From positions 1 to 64,000 of the forward strand of contig CAZXCK010000002.1 in NCBI GenBank assembly GCA_964639225.1: a stretch of DNA of 64,000 bases. The letters run 5' to 3'. The notes below the pieces were generated by a model that was not told where the DNA came from, did no database searches, and saw nothing but the letters and a program-made list of their open reading frames with translations. The first letter of the stretch is position 1; the number at the start of each line of letters is the position of its first letter. The translations under genes and the position numbers were made by a program. This stretch comes from CAZXCK01 sp964639225. GTDB taxonomy: Bacteria; Chloroflexota; Anaerolineae; Aggregatilineales; Phototrophicaceae. Positions 53,118-60,587 of the stretch are shown here, one piece after another.

Positions 53118-54077
53118 CTAGGCCCTGGCATCGGCCACTATCAGATCCGTGTCACCTTTCAAAAGCGGAATTTCGCCTTTTTCCCACGAGACCAGCAGCG
53201 GCACGGCTGTAAAAATCGACGAAAACTGACCGGATAGTAGCCCCACGAGCAAAACTGCGATAAACTGTCTAAGGGTTTCGCCGCCAAACAGGAGAATCGC
53301 AACCAGGACGAAATTCACGTTAAGCTGCGTCGCCAGCGAACGATGGATCGTCTCCCACAGGCTGCGGTTGACAATTGCCTCATAGGGTTCGCCAATGTGT
53401 TTGGGGATGTTTTCCCGGATGCGGTCGAACACAATGATTGAATCCTGCACCGAAAAGCCGACGATAGTCAGGATCGCCGTCAGGAACAACGCGTCGATCT
53501 CCCAACCAAACAACAACCCCATCAACGAAGCAAAAGTCATCACAACCAGTAAGTCGTGGGCCATCGCCACAATCGCACACACGCCATAGCGCACCGCTTT
53601 AGGCACCTGACGAAATGCCAGGACGATAAACCCTGTGATAATAACAGCCGCCACCATGGTTGCCAGCAGCGCCGCACGGGTAACTTCCTCACCCACAGTC
53701 TCAGACACACGCTCAATGCGCAGGCTGTCGGTATCTACAGGTGCCAGTGTGTCCAACTCCCGGATGATCGCTTCGACCGCCTGCTGATCTTCCAGAAAAC
53801 GACCACGTACTGACCATCGGTAATCATCCGGTTCGCCCAGACGCTGGATAATGACGCCGTCATCGCCCTGTTCTGCAAAGACCTGCCGAATACCTTCTTC
53901 GGTCGCGCCAGGTTCAGTGAAACGCAGATCGTAAATGCTGCCACCCATGAAGTCGATGCTCAAACGGAATGCGCTGCCTGTCGAAATGGCGGAGTACAGC
54001 ATAATCAGCAGGCCTGTACTGATAATCACACCCGACACCATGAAATACCAGCGCCGCTTTTGTACAAGATTAAACAT
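53118..54077 (-). CDS. secF: Protein translocase subunit SecF
   Basis: The protein has 319 residues. The N-terminus FNLVQKRRWYFMVSGVII with the first TM helix is typical, then a periplasmic P1-like domain (IDFMGGSIYDLRFTE; VGEEVTRAALLATMV) and the conserved five TM helices (VTIVGFSVQDSIIVFDRIREN; SLATQLNVNFVLVAILLFGG). SecDF pulls preproteins using the proton gradient. It follows secD by 20 bp. The Chloroflexota-type separate SecD and SecF are seen. Confidence 0.93.
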   Translation of the reverse strand: MFNLVQKRRWYFMVSGVIISTGLLIMLYSAISTGSAFRLSIDFMGGSIYDLRFTEPGATEEGIRQVFAEQGDDGVIIQRLGEPDDYRWSVRGRFLEDQQAVEAIIRELDTLAPVDTDSLRIERVSETVGEEVTRAALLATMVAAVIITGFIVLAFRQVPKAVRYGVCAIVAMAHDLLVVMTFASLMGLLFGWEIDALFLTAILTIVGFSVQDSIIVFDRIRENIPKHIGEPYEAIVNRSLWETIHRSLATQLNVNFVLVAILLFGGETLRQFIAVLLVGLLSGQFSSIFTAVPLLVSWEKGEIPLLKGDTDLIVADARA

Positions 54078-54097
54078 GGTCGCATGTACCCTTCAGA

Positions 54098-55600
54098 CTA
54101 AACGCCCAACAGCCACTTCCGCTGCTCGACTTTCTGATAATTGCCCAGGATAAAGATATACAGAAATGTGCGTGTGACCAGTACCGCCGTAAACAGGTTG
54201 AGTATCAACCCCACTGCCAGCGTCAGCGCAAAGCCGCTGACAATGCTGGCACCCGGCGTCTGCCCAAACAGAAACAGAATACCGCAAATCAGAATGGTCG
54301 AGATATTCGAGTCTCGAATCGATGACCAGGCACGTTCAAAGCCAGCATCCAGCGAATCTGAGATCGATCTTCCAGCGCGTAGTTCTTCTTTGAAACGCTC
54401 GAAAATCAGGATGTTACCGTCCACAGCCGAACCGATAGAAATCAGAAAACCCGTGATCGCCGGGAGCGTCAACGTGATTGGTATCAACTTGAACAACGCC
54501 AGATTAAGCAGAATGAACACCGCCAGCGCAAAACCTGCCATCAAACCTGGCAAACGATAATAGATCAGCATAAACGAGAAAACCACCAGCACCCCGACAA
54601 AGCCCGCCCGCAGGCTGAGTTCCACCGACTCCTGGCCCAGTGTAGCCCCCACCTGCTCAGCGGTCTCCACGCGCAGCGGGATAGCCAGCGACCCCGAACG
54701 AAGTTGCAGCGCGAGCTGCTTGGCTTCTTCCTCGGAAAACTGTCCGGTGATCACACCACCGGTATCCAGACGGGCTTCGATTGTCGGGGCTGACAAGACT
54801 TCACCATCCAGCACAATCGCCAGCGGTTCGCCAATACGCGCCCCTGTGAACGGCCCGAAAATCTCCCCACCCTCACTGGTCAGGTCAAAGCGAATCAGCC
54901 AGTTGCGCCCGTCAAACTCAGCCACCGCCGCCTGCAGACCAGCACCTGTCATGACAGTCTGGAACGGCTGACCGTCAACCGGATTGCGCAGCCGATCGGC
55001 TTCCAGCGCAGCGATTTCAGCCTCGGCGCGGGCTGCCGCTTCTTCGCCCTGTTCTGCCGCGGTTACCAGTCGCTGCTGATTGATCTCCGCCTGCTGCGAG
55101 GTGAGAATCTGACGGCCAACATACTCACCGCCGCGACCAGCCAGCCCGCCAAAATCGACGAACTCCAGCAGTGCTGTCTGCTGAATGGTGGCAATCGCCT
55201 GTTCGGGATCGGTCACACCGGGCAGTTCAACCAGAATACGACTGTCTCCCTGTACCTGCACCGTCGCCTCAGACAAGCCCAGCGCGTTTACGCGGCGATC
55301 CACACTGTTAGCGGTCTCACTCAACTCTTCGACTGTAAAAGCGTCGGACGGCAGTTCGGCCTGCAGCAGCACGCGAAGACCGCCAACAATATCCAACCCC
55401 TGACTGAATTCAAACGATGGCTCAAAACCAGAGCAATCGATCTCAGGGTTGAGCCGCTGTTCTTCCAGACATTGAACCAGCCGATTTTCGTCACCGCCAC
55501 GCAGCAAAAAATCGGGTTTAGGGGTATTCGGTAAAGCAATCCAGATCGCGCCAATTGCAAGCATTAACACGATAGCAAACCAGCGATAATGGGTACTCAT
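54098..55600 (-). CDS. secD: Protein translocase subunit SecD
   Basis: The protein has 500 residues. After one TM helix (about 5-25) comes the periplasmic P1 region with LDIVGGLRVLLQAE and VNALGLSEATVQVQG; the P1 head contains an extra stretch of Ala/Glu-rich helix (about 165-190). The C-terminal TM bundle has LPAITGFLISIGSAVDGNILIFERFKEE. ATG 55600 begins MSTHYRWFAIVL; a longer frame up to 55675 is open but has no ribosome site. A hairpin (55651-55673) separates it from yajC. Confidence 0.93.
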   Translation of the reverse strand: MSTHYRWFAIVLMLAIGAIWIALPNTPKPDFLLRGGDENRLVQCLEEQRLNPEIDCSGFEPSFEFSQGLDIVGGLRVLLQAELPSDAFTVEELSETANSVDRRVNALGLSEATVQVQGDSRILVELPGVTDPEQAIATIQQTALLEFVDFGGLAGRGGEYVGRQILTSQQAEINQQRLVTAAEQGEEAAARAEAEIAALEADRLRNPVDGQPFQTVMTGAGLQAAVAEFDGRNWLIRFDLTSEGGEIFGPFTGARIGEPLAIVLDGEVLSAPTIEARLDTGGVITGQFSEEEAKQLALQLRSGSLAIPLRVETAEQVGATLGQESVELSLRAGFVGVLVVFSFMLIYYRLPGLMAGFALAVFILLNLALFKLIPITLTLPAITGFLISIGSAVDGNILIFERFKEELRAGRSISDSLDAGFERAWSSIRDSNISTILICGILFLFGQTPGASIVSGFALTLAVGLILNLFTAVLVTRTFLYIFILGNYQKVEQRKWLLGV

Positions 55601-55650
55601 GGGCGAAAAGCACCTTCCCTGACAACGATCAAATGATGTCCTCAACAAAT

Positions 55651-55673
55651 GTGCCCCATCCTGGAAGGGGCAC
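55651..55673 (-). terminator. Hairpin between yajC and secD
   Basis: GTGCCCC pairs perfectly with GGGGCAC around a 9-nt loop. It lies just after the yajC stop and before secD. On the minus strand the stem is followed by ATTTGTTG, so it could attenuate expression of secDF relative to yajC. Confidence 0.4.
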
Positions 55674-55675
55674 AA

Positions 55676-56005
55676 TTACTGCTGTGTCTCTGTTACGTTT
55701 TCTTCAAGGCCCATACGGGCGTTGCGGGCGATCTCCTCAGCATCATAAGGCTGCATCAACGCCGCTGTAATGAGGCGGATAACCACGCCATCAGCGATTT
55801 CAACGAATGCAATCCCCTGCTCGGCATCAATATCGATAACCTTGCCAATAACACCGCCATAGGTAATGACTTCATCACCGCGCATCAACGAACGAGCAAA
55901 CCGTTGGCGTTTCTGAAAATCTCGCTGCTTGGGAAAAACAACCAGTGACCACCACGCCCCCAGTGCCAGCAGCAGAATAAACGCCAACAAGGCAAATTCC
56001 TGCAT
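55676..56005 (-). CDS. yajC: Preprotein translocase subunit YajC
   Basis: The protein has 109 residues. One TM helix (about 3-25) is followed by the YajC core FPKQRDFQKRQRFARSLMRGDEVITYGGVIGKVIDID. It associates with SecDF. ATG 56005 is chosen because GGAGG lies 8 bp upstream. The order yajC-secD-secF is the usual one. Confidence 0.93.
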   Translation of the reverse strand: MQEFALLAFILLLALGAWWSLVVFPKQRDFQKRQRFARSLMRGDEVITYGGVIGKVIDIDAEQGIAFVEIADGVVIRLITAALMQPYDAEEIARNARMGLEENVTETQQ

Positions 56006-56173
56006 ACAGTAAACCTCCGGGTCCATCAAACTGACAACCGAAAAAGCAACCGCTGCCACGACTCTGCTTGACCAGCCGACCGATTGCTCCTAAAATATGA
56101 GGCGCATTATACATGATTGGCGGCTCCAATAGGATAGTCGCTTGTGTATTTGATCGCAGACAGGAAACAGGCA

Positions 56174-57301
56174 ATGTCAATTCATCTTAAACGAATGTTG
56201 GTTATCAGTATGGCATTGCTGCTTCTGGCAGTGCCGGTCTGGGCACAGGACACCGAAGACACCACCGAGATTACCCTGAGCAATAACAGTGGCACAGGCA
56301 CGAGTACCTGGTTCATCACCGGAGAACCTTCTCTGATTATGAACGGCTTCGATCTCAGCCCGCTAAACGTCAACCTGCCGGTTTCTATCAGCAGTGTGAG
56401 CATCGACGTCGAGCGTGCGACACCTGGCCAGCCTGTCCAGTTGGTCATCTACCAGGACCCGGGCGGGGGTTCACCGGTTGATGCGACCCTGGTGCAGCAG
56501 ACACAGGTAGACATCCAACAGTCGGGGCTTTTTACATATACGTTCCCCGAACCGGTGGAGATCACGGCACCAGTGGTCTGGGTCGGTTTCTACATGCCGG
56601 TAGACTTTGAATTCCGGGCCGACACATCAGGCTCGTCAGTACTCACTTACTGGGCCTGGCAGCCCGGTGGCACATTCGACCTGAGCAATCTGGAATCGGC
56701 GGCTGTTTTCGGTCCGGCAGATGGAAGCGCGCCCGTGAATCTGGATATGGACGGCATCGCCCGCATCACAGCACAGATCATCACCGATGGCAGCGGCGAC
56801 GTGCCATCGACAACTGGCCCCACCACAGGTAGTGTCCCATCAATTGACGACGGCGTGCCACGTGATGACCAGGGGCGTCCGATCCGACCGCTGGTTGGAG
56901 ACCCGTCCAGCGTCAACATCGGTGTAATGGTTGGTTACTCGCCAGTCTGCACCGATCTCTATTATGATCGAGAAGATGTCATCGTCACCTATCGCAGCAA
57001 TCTGGCCATGCACTGTAACCTGGACCGGCCAGAGTTCCAGCCACCCAGCCCAGACGGGTTCTCACGGCGTGGCGTGGTCTATAACATATACACCTTCGGC
57101 GCCACGCAACAGGAAGCCCTCCCCGACGCCGTGACTCACTGCCTGCGTCCGCCGTCGTCCGATATTGACCGGGCGCTGGTCGGTGTGGCTTACGGTGTTC
57201 CGCGCCAGTGGGAGATTCTGCCAACCGTTCGTTTCGGTGAGCTGATCTGCGCGGAAATCGAGTATGCCGGGGTGATTTCGTATTTTGTGCCCCAGAGTTA
57301 A
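56174..57301 (+). CDS. Secreted protein of unknown function
   Basis: The protein has 375 residues. A signal peptide (about 1-25, ending VPVWAQ) is followed by a beta-rich domain (about 30-190) with EPSLIMNGFDLSPLNV and WVGFYMP, a Pro/Asp linker (about 220-250) and a second domain (about 260-375) with four cysteines (VCTDLYY, MHCNL, HCLRPP, LICAEIE) that could pair in disulfides. ATG 56174 is preferred because it starts the signal peptide and CAGG precedes it; an upstream ATG at 56144 exists. No family is recognised. It is divergent from yajC. Confidence 0.7.
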   Translation: MSIHLKRMLVISMALLLLAVPVWAQDTEDTTEITLSNNSGTGTSTWFITGEPSLIMNGFDLSPLNVNLPVSISSVSIDVERATPGQPVQLVIYQDPGGGSPVDATLVQQTQVDIQQSGLFTYTFPEPVEITAPVVWVGFYMPVDFEFRADTSGSSVLTYWAWQPGGTFDLSNLESAAVFGPADGSAPVNLDMDGIARITAQIITDGSGDVPSTTGPTTGSVPSIDDGVPRDDQGRPIRPLVGDPSSVNIGVMVGYSPVCTDLYYDREDVIVTYRSNLAMHCNLDRPEFQPPSPDGFSRRGVVYNIYTFGATQQEALPDAVTHCLRPPSSDIDRALVGVAYGVPRQWEILPTVRFGELICAEIEYAGVISYFVPQS

Positions 57302-57345
57302 CGCTGTTGGTTTGAAGCGTTATAATGAACTGATCTGCAAACCGG

Positions 57346-57369
57346 CCCGGCGAAGGCTGTTTCGCCGGG
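57346..57369 (+). terminator. GC-rich hairpin after the secreted-protein gene
   Basis: A perfect 9-bp stem (CCCGGCGAA / TTCGCCGGG) with a 6-nt loop, 44 bp after the stop at 57301 and followed by TTATATG. The T-run is short. It argues against translation starting at the ATG at 57374. Confidence 0.45.
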
Positions 57370-57412
57370 TTATATGACCAATAATCGAGAATCGGAAATC
57401 AGAGCAAACACA

Positions 57413-58195
57413 ATGCGGATTGTCACCAACGAAACCCTTGTCAAACGGAATCGCAGAACTGCGACCTATCTCTTTTTCGCCAGCCTCACTATTCTGGGTG
57501 TGGGCTTCTTCGTCGCCAACGGACAGATTCTGGGCCTGATGGACCCGGAAGAAATGGACCCGCTGCTTTACTCACTGATTATGCCAGCCGTGCTCCTGCT
57601 CGGCTTTCTGGCAACGATCATCTCAGTCCGCATGACCAACCTGTGGATTCGTATGCCACGCCCGGAGAAAGCGATACAGGAAGGGCTGAAAGGTCTCAGC
57701 GGCAAAAGCGCCCTGTACAACTACTATCACTTTCCGGCGCGCCACGTGCTGATTGCGCCGCAGGGAGTGTTTGCCATCATCACCCGCTATCAGGATGGCC
57801 GGTTCACCGTCAAGGGCGACAAGTGGAAGCAGCATCGCTCCCCCATTGGACGCATCTTCTCGATCTTCCGTATGGACGGTATTGGCAACCCTACTCAGGA
57901 AGCCATAGACGCGGCCCGTTACATTCGTTATATCACCGAGGATTATGACCCTAATCTGGAGATCCAGCCGCTAATCGTGTTTGTGGACCCACGCGCCCAG
58001 ATCGAAATCGAAGACCCGACCGTGCCGGTGCTCCACACCGACCCCAAGAAGGAACCCAATCTGAAGAACTTCCTGCGTGATCGCAAAAAAGCCGAAGATA
58101 TGCGCGGTCCCGATAACATCGAGGAGTTCATTCAGGAGTTCGAACTCGCCACTCTTGAGTTCGACAGCAATGCAGCCCAACAACAGCAGGCCTGA
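57413..58195 (+). CDS. Membrane protein with NERD-like soluble domain
   Basis: The protein has 260 residues. Two TM helices (about 18-38 and 52-75) precede a soluble domain. The segment HVLIAPQGVFAIITRYQDGRF followed by TVKGDKWKQH resembles the core of nuclease-related (NERD) domains, and a C-terminal acidic/Gln tail follows. The catalytic residues of an active nuclease cannot be confirmed. The ATG at 57413 (MRIVTNETLVKRN) is preferred over 57374, because a hairpin at 57346-57369 lies against the upstream start. It is followed by a terminator and is convergent with the SPFH gene. Confidence 0.65.
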   Translation: MRIVTNETLVKRNRRTATYLFFASLTILGVGFFVANGQILGLMDPEEMDPLLYSLIMPAVLLLGFLATIISVRMTNLWIRMPRPEKAIQEGLKGLSGKSALYNYYHFPARHVLIAPQGVFAIITRYQDGRFTVKGDKWKQHRSPIGRIFSIFRMDGIGNPTQEAIDAARYIRYITEDYDPNLEIQPLIVFVDPRAQIEIEDPTVPVLHTDPKKEPNLKNFLRDRKKAEDMRGPDNIEEFIQEFELATLEFDSNAAQQQQA

Positions 58196-58196
58196 T

Positions 58197-58243
58197 AAAA
58201 AAGAGAGCGCAGCCCACGATTATCCCTGCTGTGCTCTCTTTTC
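58197..58243. terminator. Bidirectional terminator
   Basis: An A-rich left arm AAAAAAGAGAGC and the right arm GCTCTCTTTT form a long stem with an AT/GC-mixed interior around CAGC/GCTG. It separates the convergent NERD-like and SPFH genes. Confidence 0.8.
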
Positions 58244-58266
58244 TCTAGCTCCCACCGGCTCTGCGA

Positions 58267-59364
58267 TCAACCAAGTTGAGACAGGCGCTCCTGCCATTTC
58301 TTGACCAGTTGGTTATAAACATTTTCAGAGATTTGCCCCATCGCCAGTTTCATATCCAGCCCATCGATCAAAGCCTGGATGTCCTCTTTGGTCTGCGGGT
58401 TAGTGGGCGCCGCTGCCGGTGCAGGCGCTGGCGGCTGGTTTTGCTGCATCATCTGCTGCATCATTTGTTGCATCATCTGCTGCTGCTGCATCATCTGCTG
58501 CTGCAACGCGGATACATCGGCACTCTGCTGCTGGCCCAGTGCAGCGCCGACCTGCTGGCCAACACCCAGACCTACACCTGCCGCAGCCAGTCCACCGCCC
58601 AGACCTTCATTCTGGGCCGCCGCCATACCAATATCCAGGCGTTTCTGGCGCTCCAGAACCTCAAGCCACACTTCCAGCGGAACAATATCACGCAGTTCCT
58701 CAATGGGCACATTGACCGTATCAAATGGGTTCGCTTCAAAAGCGTTAATCCGCAGGCCGAGTTGAAGGAACTTATCGTTGACCTGTACCAGCATCGCCCC
58801 TTCGATCTCGTCCAGAACGGCATTGGCTTCCATGATGTCCTGCGCGCCAGACTTCAGCATCAGGTTGTTGATTTCACCCAATAGCATCGTCTGAATACGA
58901 TTTTTGATATCACTCAACCGGGTGACATCGCGATTCATCGCGTAATGCATCACAAACATCATCGGGTCGGCGACCTGCATACCCAGCACGCCATGCGTGC
59001 GCAGCAGCATCACCCCCAGGCCGGCGCTTGTACGCAGATATATGGGCTTGGATGTCCCCCACCCAACCTGCGGCATCATACGCAGATTGACGAAATACAG
59101 GTCGGCAGTAAACGGTGTACGACCACCAGTCACCAACCCCACCAGCGAAGCCAGCCCCGGAATATTCGCCACAGACAGCGTATGCCGCCCCGGACCCAGC
59201 ACATCCAGGGCCTTACCCCCGCGAACAAACACCGCCGCCTGTGCTTCGTTGACGATGACCTGCGACCCCATACGCCAGTCACCGTTGCCGCCTGGCGGCG
59301 CTCGATAAGCCAGTTCTTCTTCGGCAACCTGGGTATGGCTGATAACATCAATAATGCGCGCCAT
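58267..59364 (-). CDS. SPFH/Band-7 domain protein (virion-core-like, YdjI type) with Met/Gln-rich tract
   Basis: The protein has 365 residues. Residues about 30-235 are an SPFH-like domain (SQVIVNEAQAAVFVRGGKAL; TPFTADLYFVNLRM). It has no TM helix and starts MARIIDVISH, like the YdjI family of soluble SPFH proteins. A Gly/Ala stretch (about 255-285) is followed by a Met/Gln-only tract (about 290-320, QQQMMQQMM units) and a Pro/Ala linker; the last 40 residues (DIQALIDGLDMKLAMGQISENVYNQL) resemble a SHOCT-type C-terminal motif. Such proteins build membrane-stress scaffolds. It is the last gene of a four-gene minus-strand set, 34 bp after the helical protein gene. Confidence 0.82.
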   Translation of the reverse strand: MARIIDVISHTQVAEEELAYRAPPGGNGDWRMGSQVIVNEAQAAVFVRGGKALDVLGPGRHTLSVANIPGLASLVGLVTGGRTPFTADLYFVNLRMMPQVGWGTSKPIYLRTSAGLGVMLLRTHGVLGMQVADPMMFVMHYAMNRDVTRLSDIKNRIQTMLLGEINNLMLKSGAQDIMEANAVLDEIEGAMLVQVNDKFLQLGLRINAFEANPFDTVNVPIEELRDIVPLEVWLEVLERQKRLDIGMAAAQNEGLGGGLAAAGVGLGVGQQVGAALGQQQSADVSALQQQMMQQQQMMQQMMQQMMQQNQPPAPAPAAAPTNPQTKEDIQALIDGLDMKLAMGQISENVYNQLVKKWQERLSQLG

Positions 59365-59398
59365 GAAATTCGCTCCTTTTACAAAAATCGTAGAATGG

Positions 59399-59932
59399 CT
59401 AAATGCGGCTGCTCAGGTCTGTTAACACATCTTGGCGCAGGTCATAAGCGGCGATTGCCTCCGCCACCACTTCGTTCAGGTTGAAGATTGCAGCTTCTAC
59501 ACCTTCCCGGTTTATCACCGCCTCCTGCAGACGATCCAGCGCCAGATCGATTTTATCCACATACACGATCTGCGCCTCGTCGAAAGCATAGAGCTTATCC
59601 AGTTCCTCCGGGCCGATTTTCATCTGCGCCCACATGCCCGTGTAACCCGGTGCGGCAGTCTTGATCTTGTCATGGAAAAGCTGAATGTTCGCTTTCACAT
59701 CGCGCGTCTGGGACAAATTAGCCGTCCCCAGTGTATCGAGAATCAGTTTCTCAATGCGCACCAGACGATCGATCCGCTGCTGAATCTGGGCGGCAATATA
59801 ATCGCGCAGCATTGAGTCCGCAGTGCGGCGCGCTGTTTTATCCTGGTAGCCTCTGAAACCAGGAATACGAGCGACGAGACGTTCCAGCGATCCACGCTGG
59901 CTGACAATTTGATTGTACAGATCAGATGCCAT
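59399..59932 (-). CDS. Helical protein of unknown function in the SPFH cassette
   Basis: The protein has 177 residues, predicted to be almost all alpha-helical (QKTARRTADSMLRDYIAAQIQQRIDRLVRIEK-like spacing seen over about 30-75; LDRLQEAVINREGVEAAIFNLNEVV near 130-160). It has no signal peptide, TM helix or cysteines. I do not recognise the family. Its place between SPFH and zinc-ribbon genes corresponds to the position of other accessory proteins in such membrane-stress gene sets; PspA-like homology is possible in function but not visible in sequence. Confidence 0.7.
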   Translation of the reverse strand: MASDLYNQIVSQRGSLERLVARIPGFRGYQDKTARRTADSMLRDYIAAQIQQRIDRLVRIEKLILDTLGTANLSQTRDVKANIQLFHDKIKTAAPGYTGMWAQMKIGPEELDKLYAFDEAQIVYVDKIDLALDRLQEAVINREGVEAAIFNLNEVVAEAIAAYDLRQDVLTDLSSRI

Positions 59933-60014
59933 CGGCTTATCCTCACTATTGGGTGCATTACTGCGCCTATACTAAATTCGCATGCTCATTCAGATCGCCC
60001 CAAACATCGGGGGA

Positions 60015-60536
60015 TCAGGTCAGGAAATACTCTGTACCACAATAGGGGCATACAACCACCCCCTTGCCCGCCAGTTCAATATCGCCACCACAGCGTTTAC
60101 ACCGGTCCAGGTCACGCAGTTGTCCGGCATCCGATGAGTAGAGTACACCATCATTCCAGTTTACATAGCCGCTGAAGACCTGCAAACCAACCAGTTGATG
60201 CACCATCTCTTTCACGCTGTCCACGCTGACATTCATCTCCAGCGCGACCTCATGGACTCCAACCTGCCCACGACTGCTCACAATGTCCAGCAGACGCCGC
60301 TGATTGCGCATCACTGTTTCTTCCTGAGCTTCCTGTCCAGCCTTAGCAATCAGCAGCAGGCCAAACACAACCATGATCGCCACCGGGACAAACACAAAAA
60401 ACGCACCCAGCACAGCCCCACCAACACTGAACTCATCATCGGCTCCCGCCTGAATCGCCAGAAATAGGCCGGCAATTGCGGCAATGCCCAGGCCGACAAC
60501 GATCAGACTGATGCCAATCAAGCGTCCCCGATCCAT
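60015..60536 (-). CDS. Two-TM protein with winged-helix-like and zinc-ribbon domains
   Basis: The protein has 173 residues. Two TM segments (about 8-28 and 40-66) are followed by a helix-turn-helix-like region (LDIVSSRGQVGVHEVALEMNVS and DSVKEMVHQLVGLQVF) and a zinc ribbon at the C-terminus: CKRCGGDIELAGKGVVVCPYCG. It is encoded 51 bp after the DUF2207 gene and 82 bp before the helical protein gene. A winged helix tied to the membrane may bind another protein rather than DNA. Its ribosome site and start are clear (MDRGRLIG). Confidence 0.78.
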   Translation of the reverse strand: MDRGRLIGISLIVVGLGIAAIAGLFLAIQAGADDEFSVGGAVLGAFFVFVPVAIMVVFGLLLIAKAGQEAQEETVMRNQRRLLDIVSSRGQVGVHEVALEMNVSVDSVKEMVHQLVGLQVFSGYVNWNDGVLYSSDAGQLRDLDRCKRCGGDIELAGKGVVVCPYCGTEYFLT

Positions 60537-60587
60537 TATGCTTTCATCTCCTTATGTGCCTTCCACACTGGCCAGAGCAGCGCCTGT

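Noticed and set aside
57321..57326. TATAAT before the NERD-like gene as a promoter
   Set aside because: No -35 at suitable distance and a terminator-like hairpin lies between it and the gene.
58395..58510. Trinucleotide repeats as a CRISPR-like array
   Set aside because: The repeats are in-frame coding repeats without unique spacers; no cas gene is in the window.
58276..58884. Plus-strand His/Leu- and Cys-rich open frames opposite the SPFH gene
   Set aside because: They are antisense of the Met/Gln tract (CAT/CTG repeats) and lack ribosome sites.
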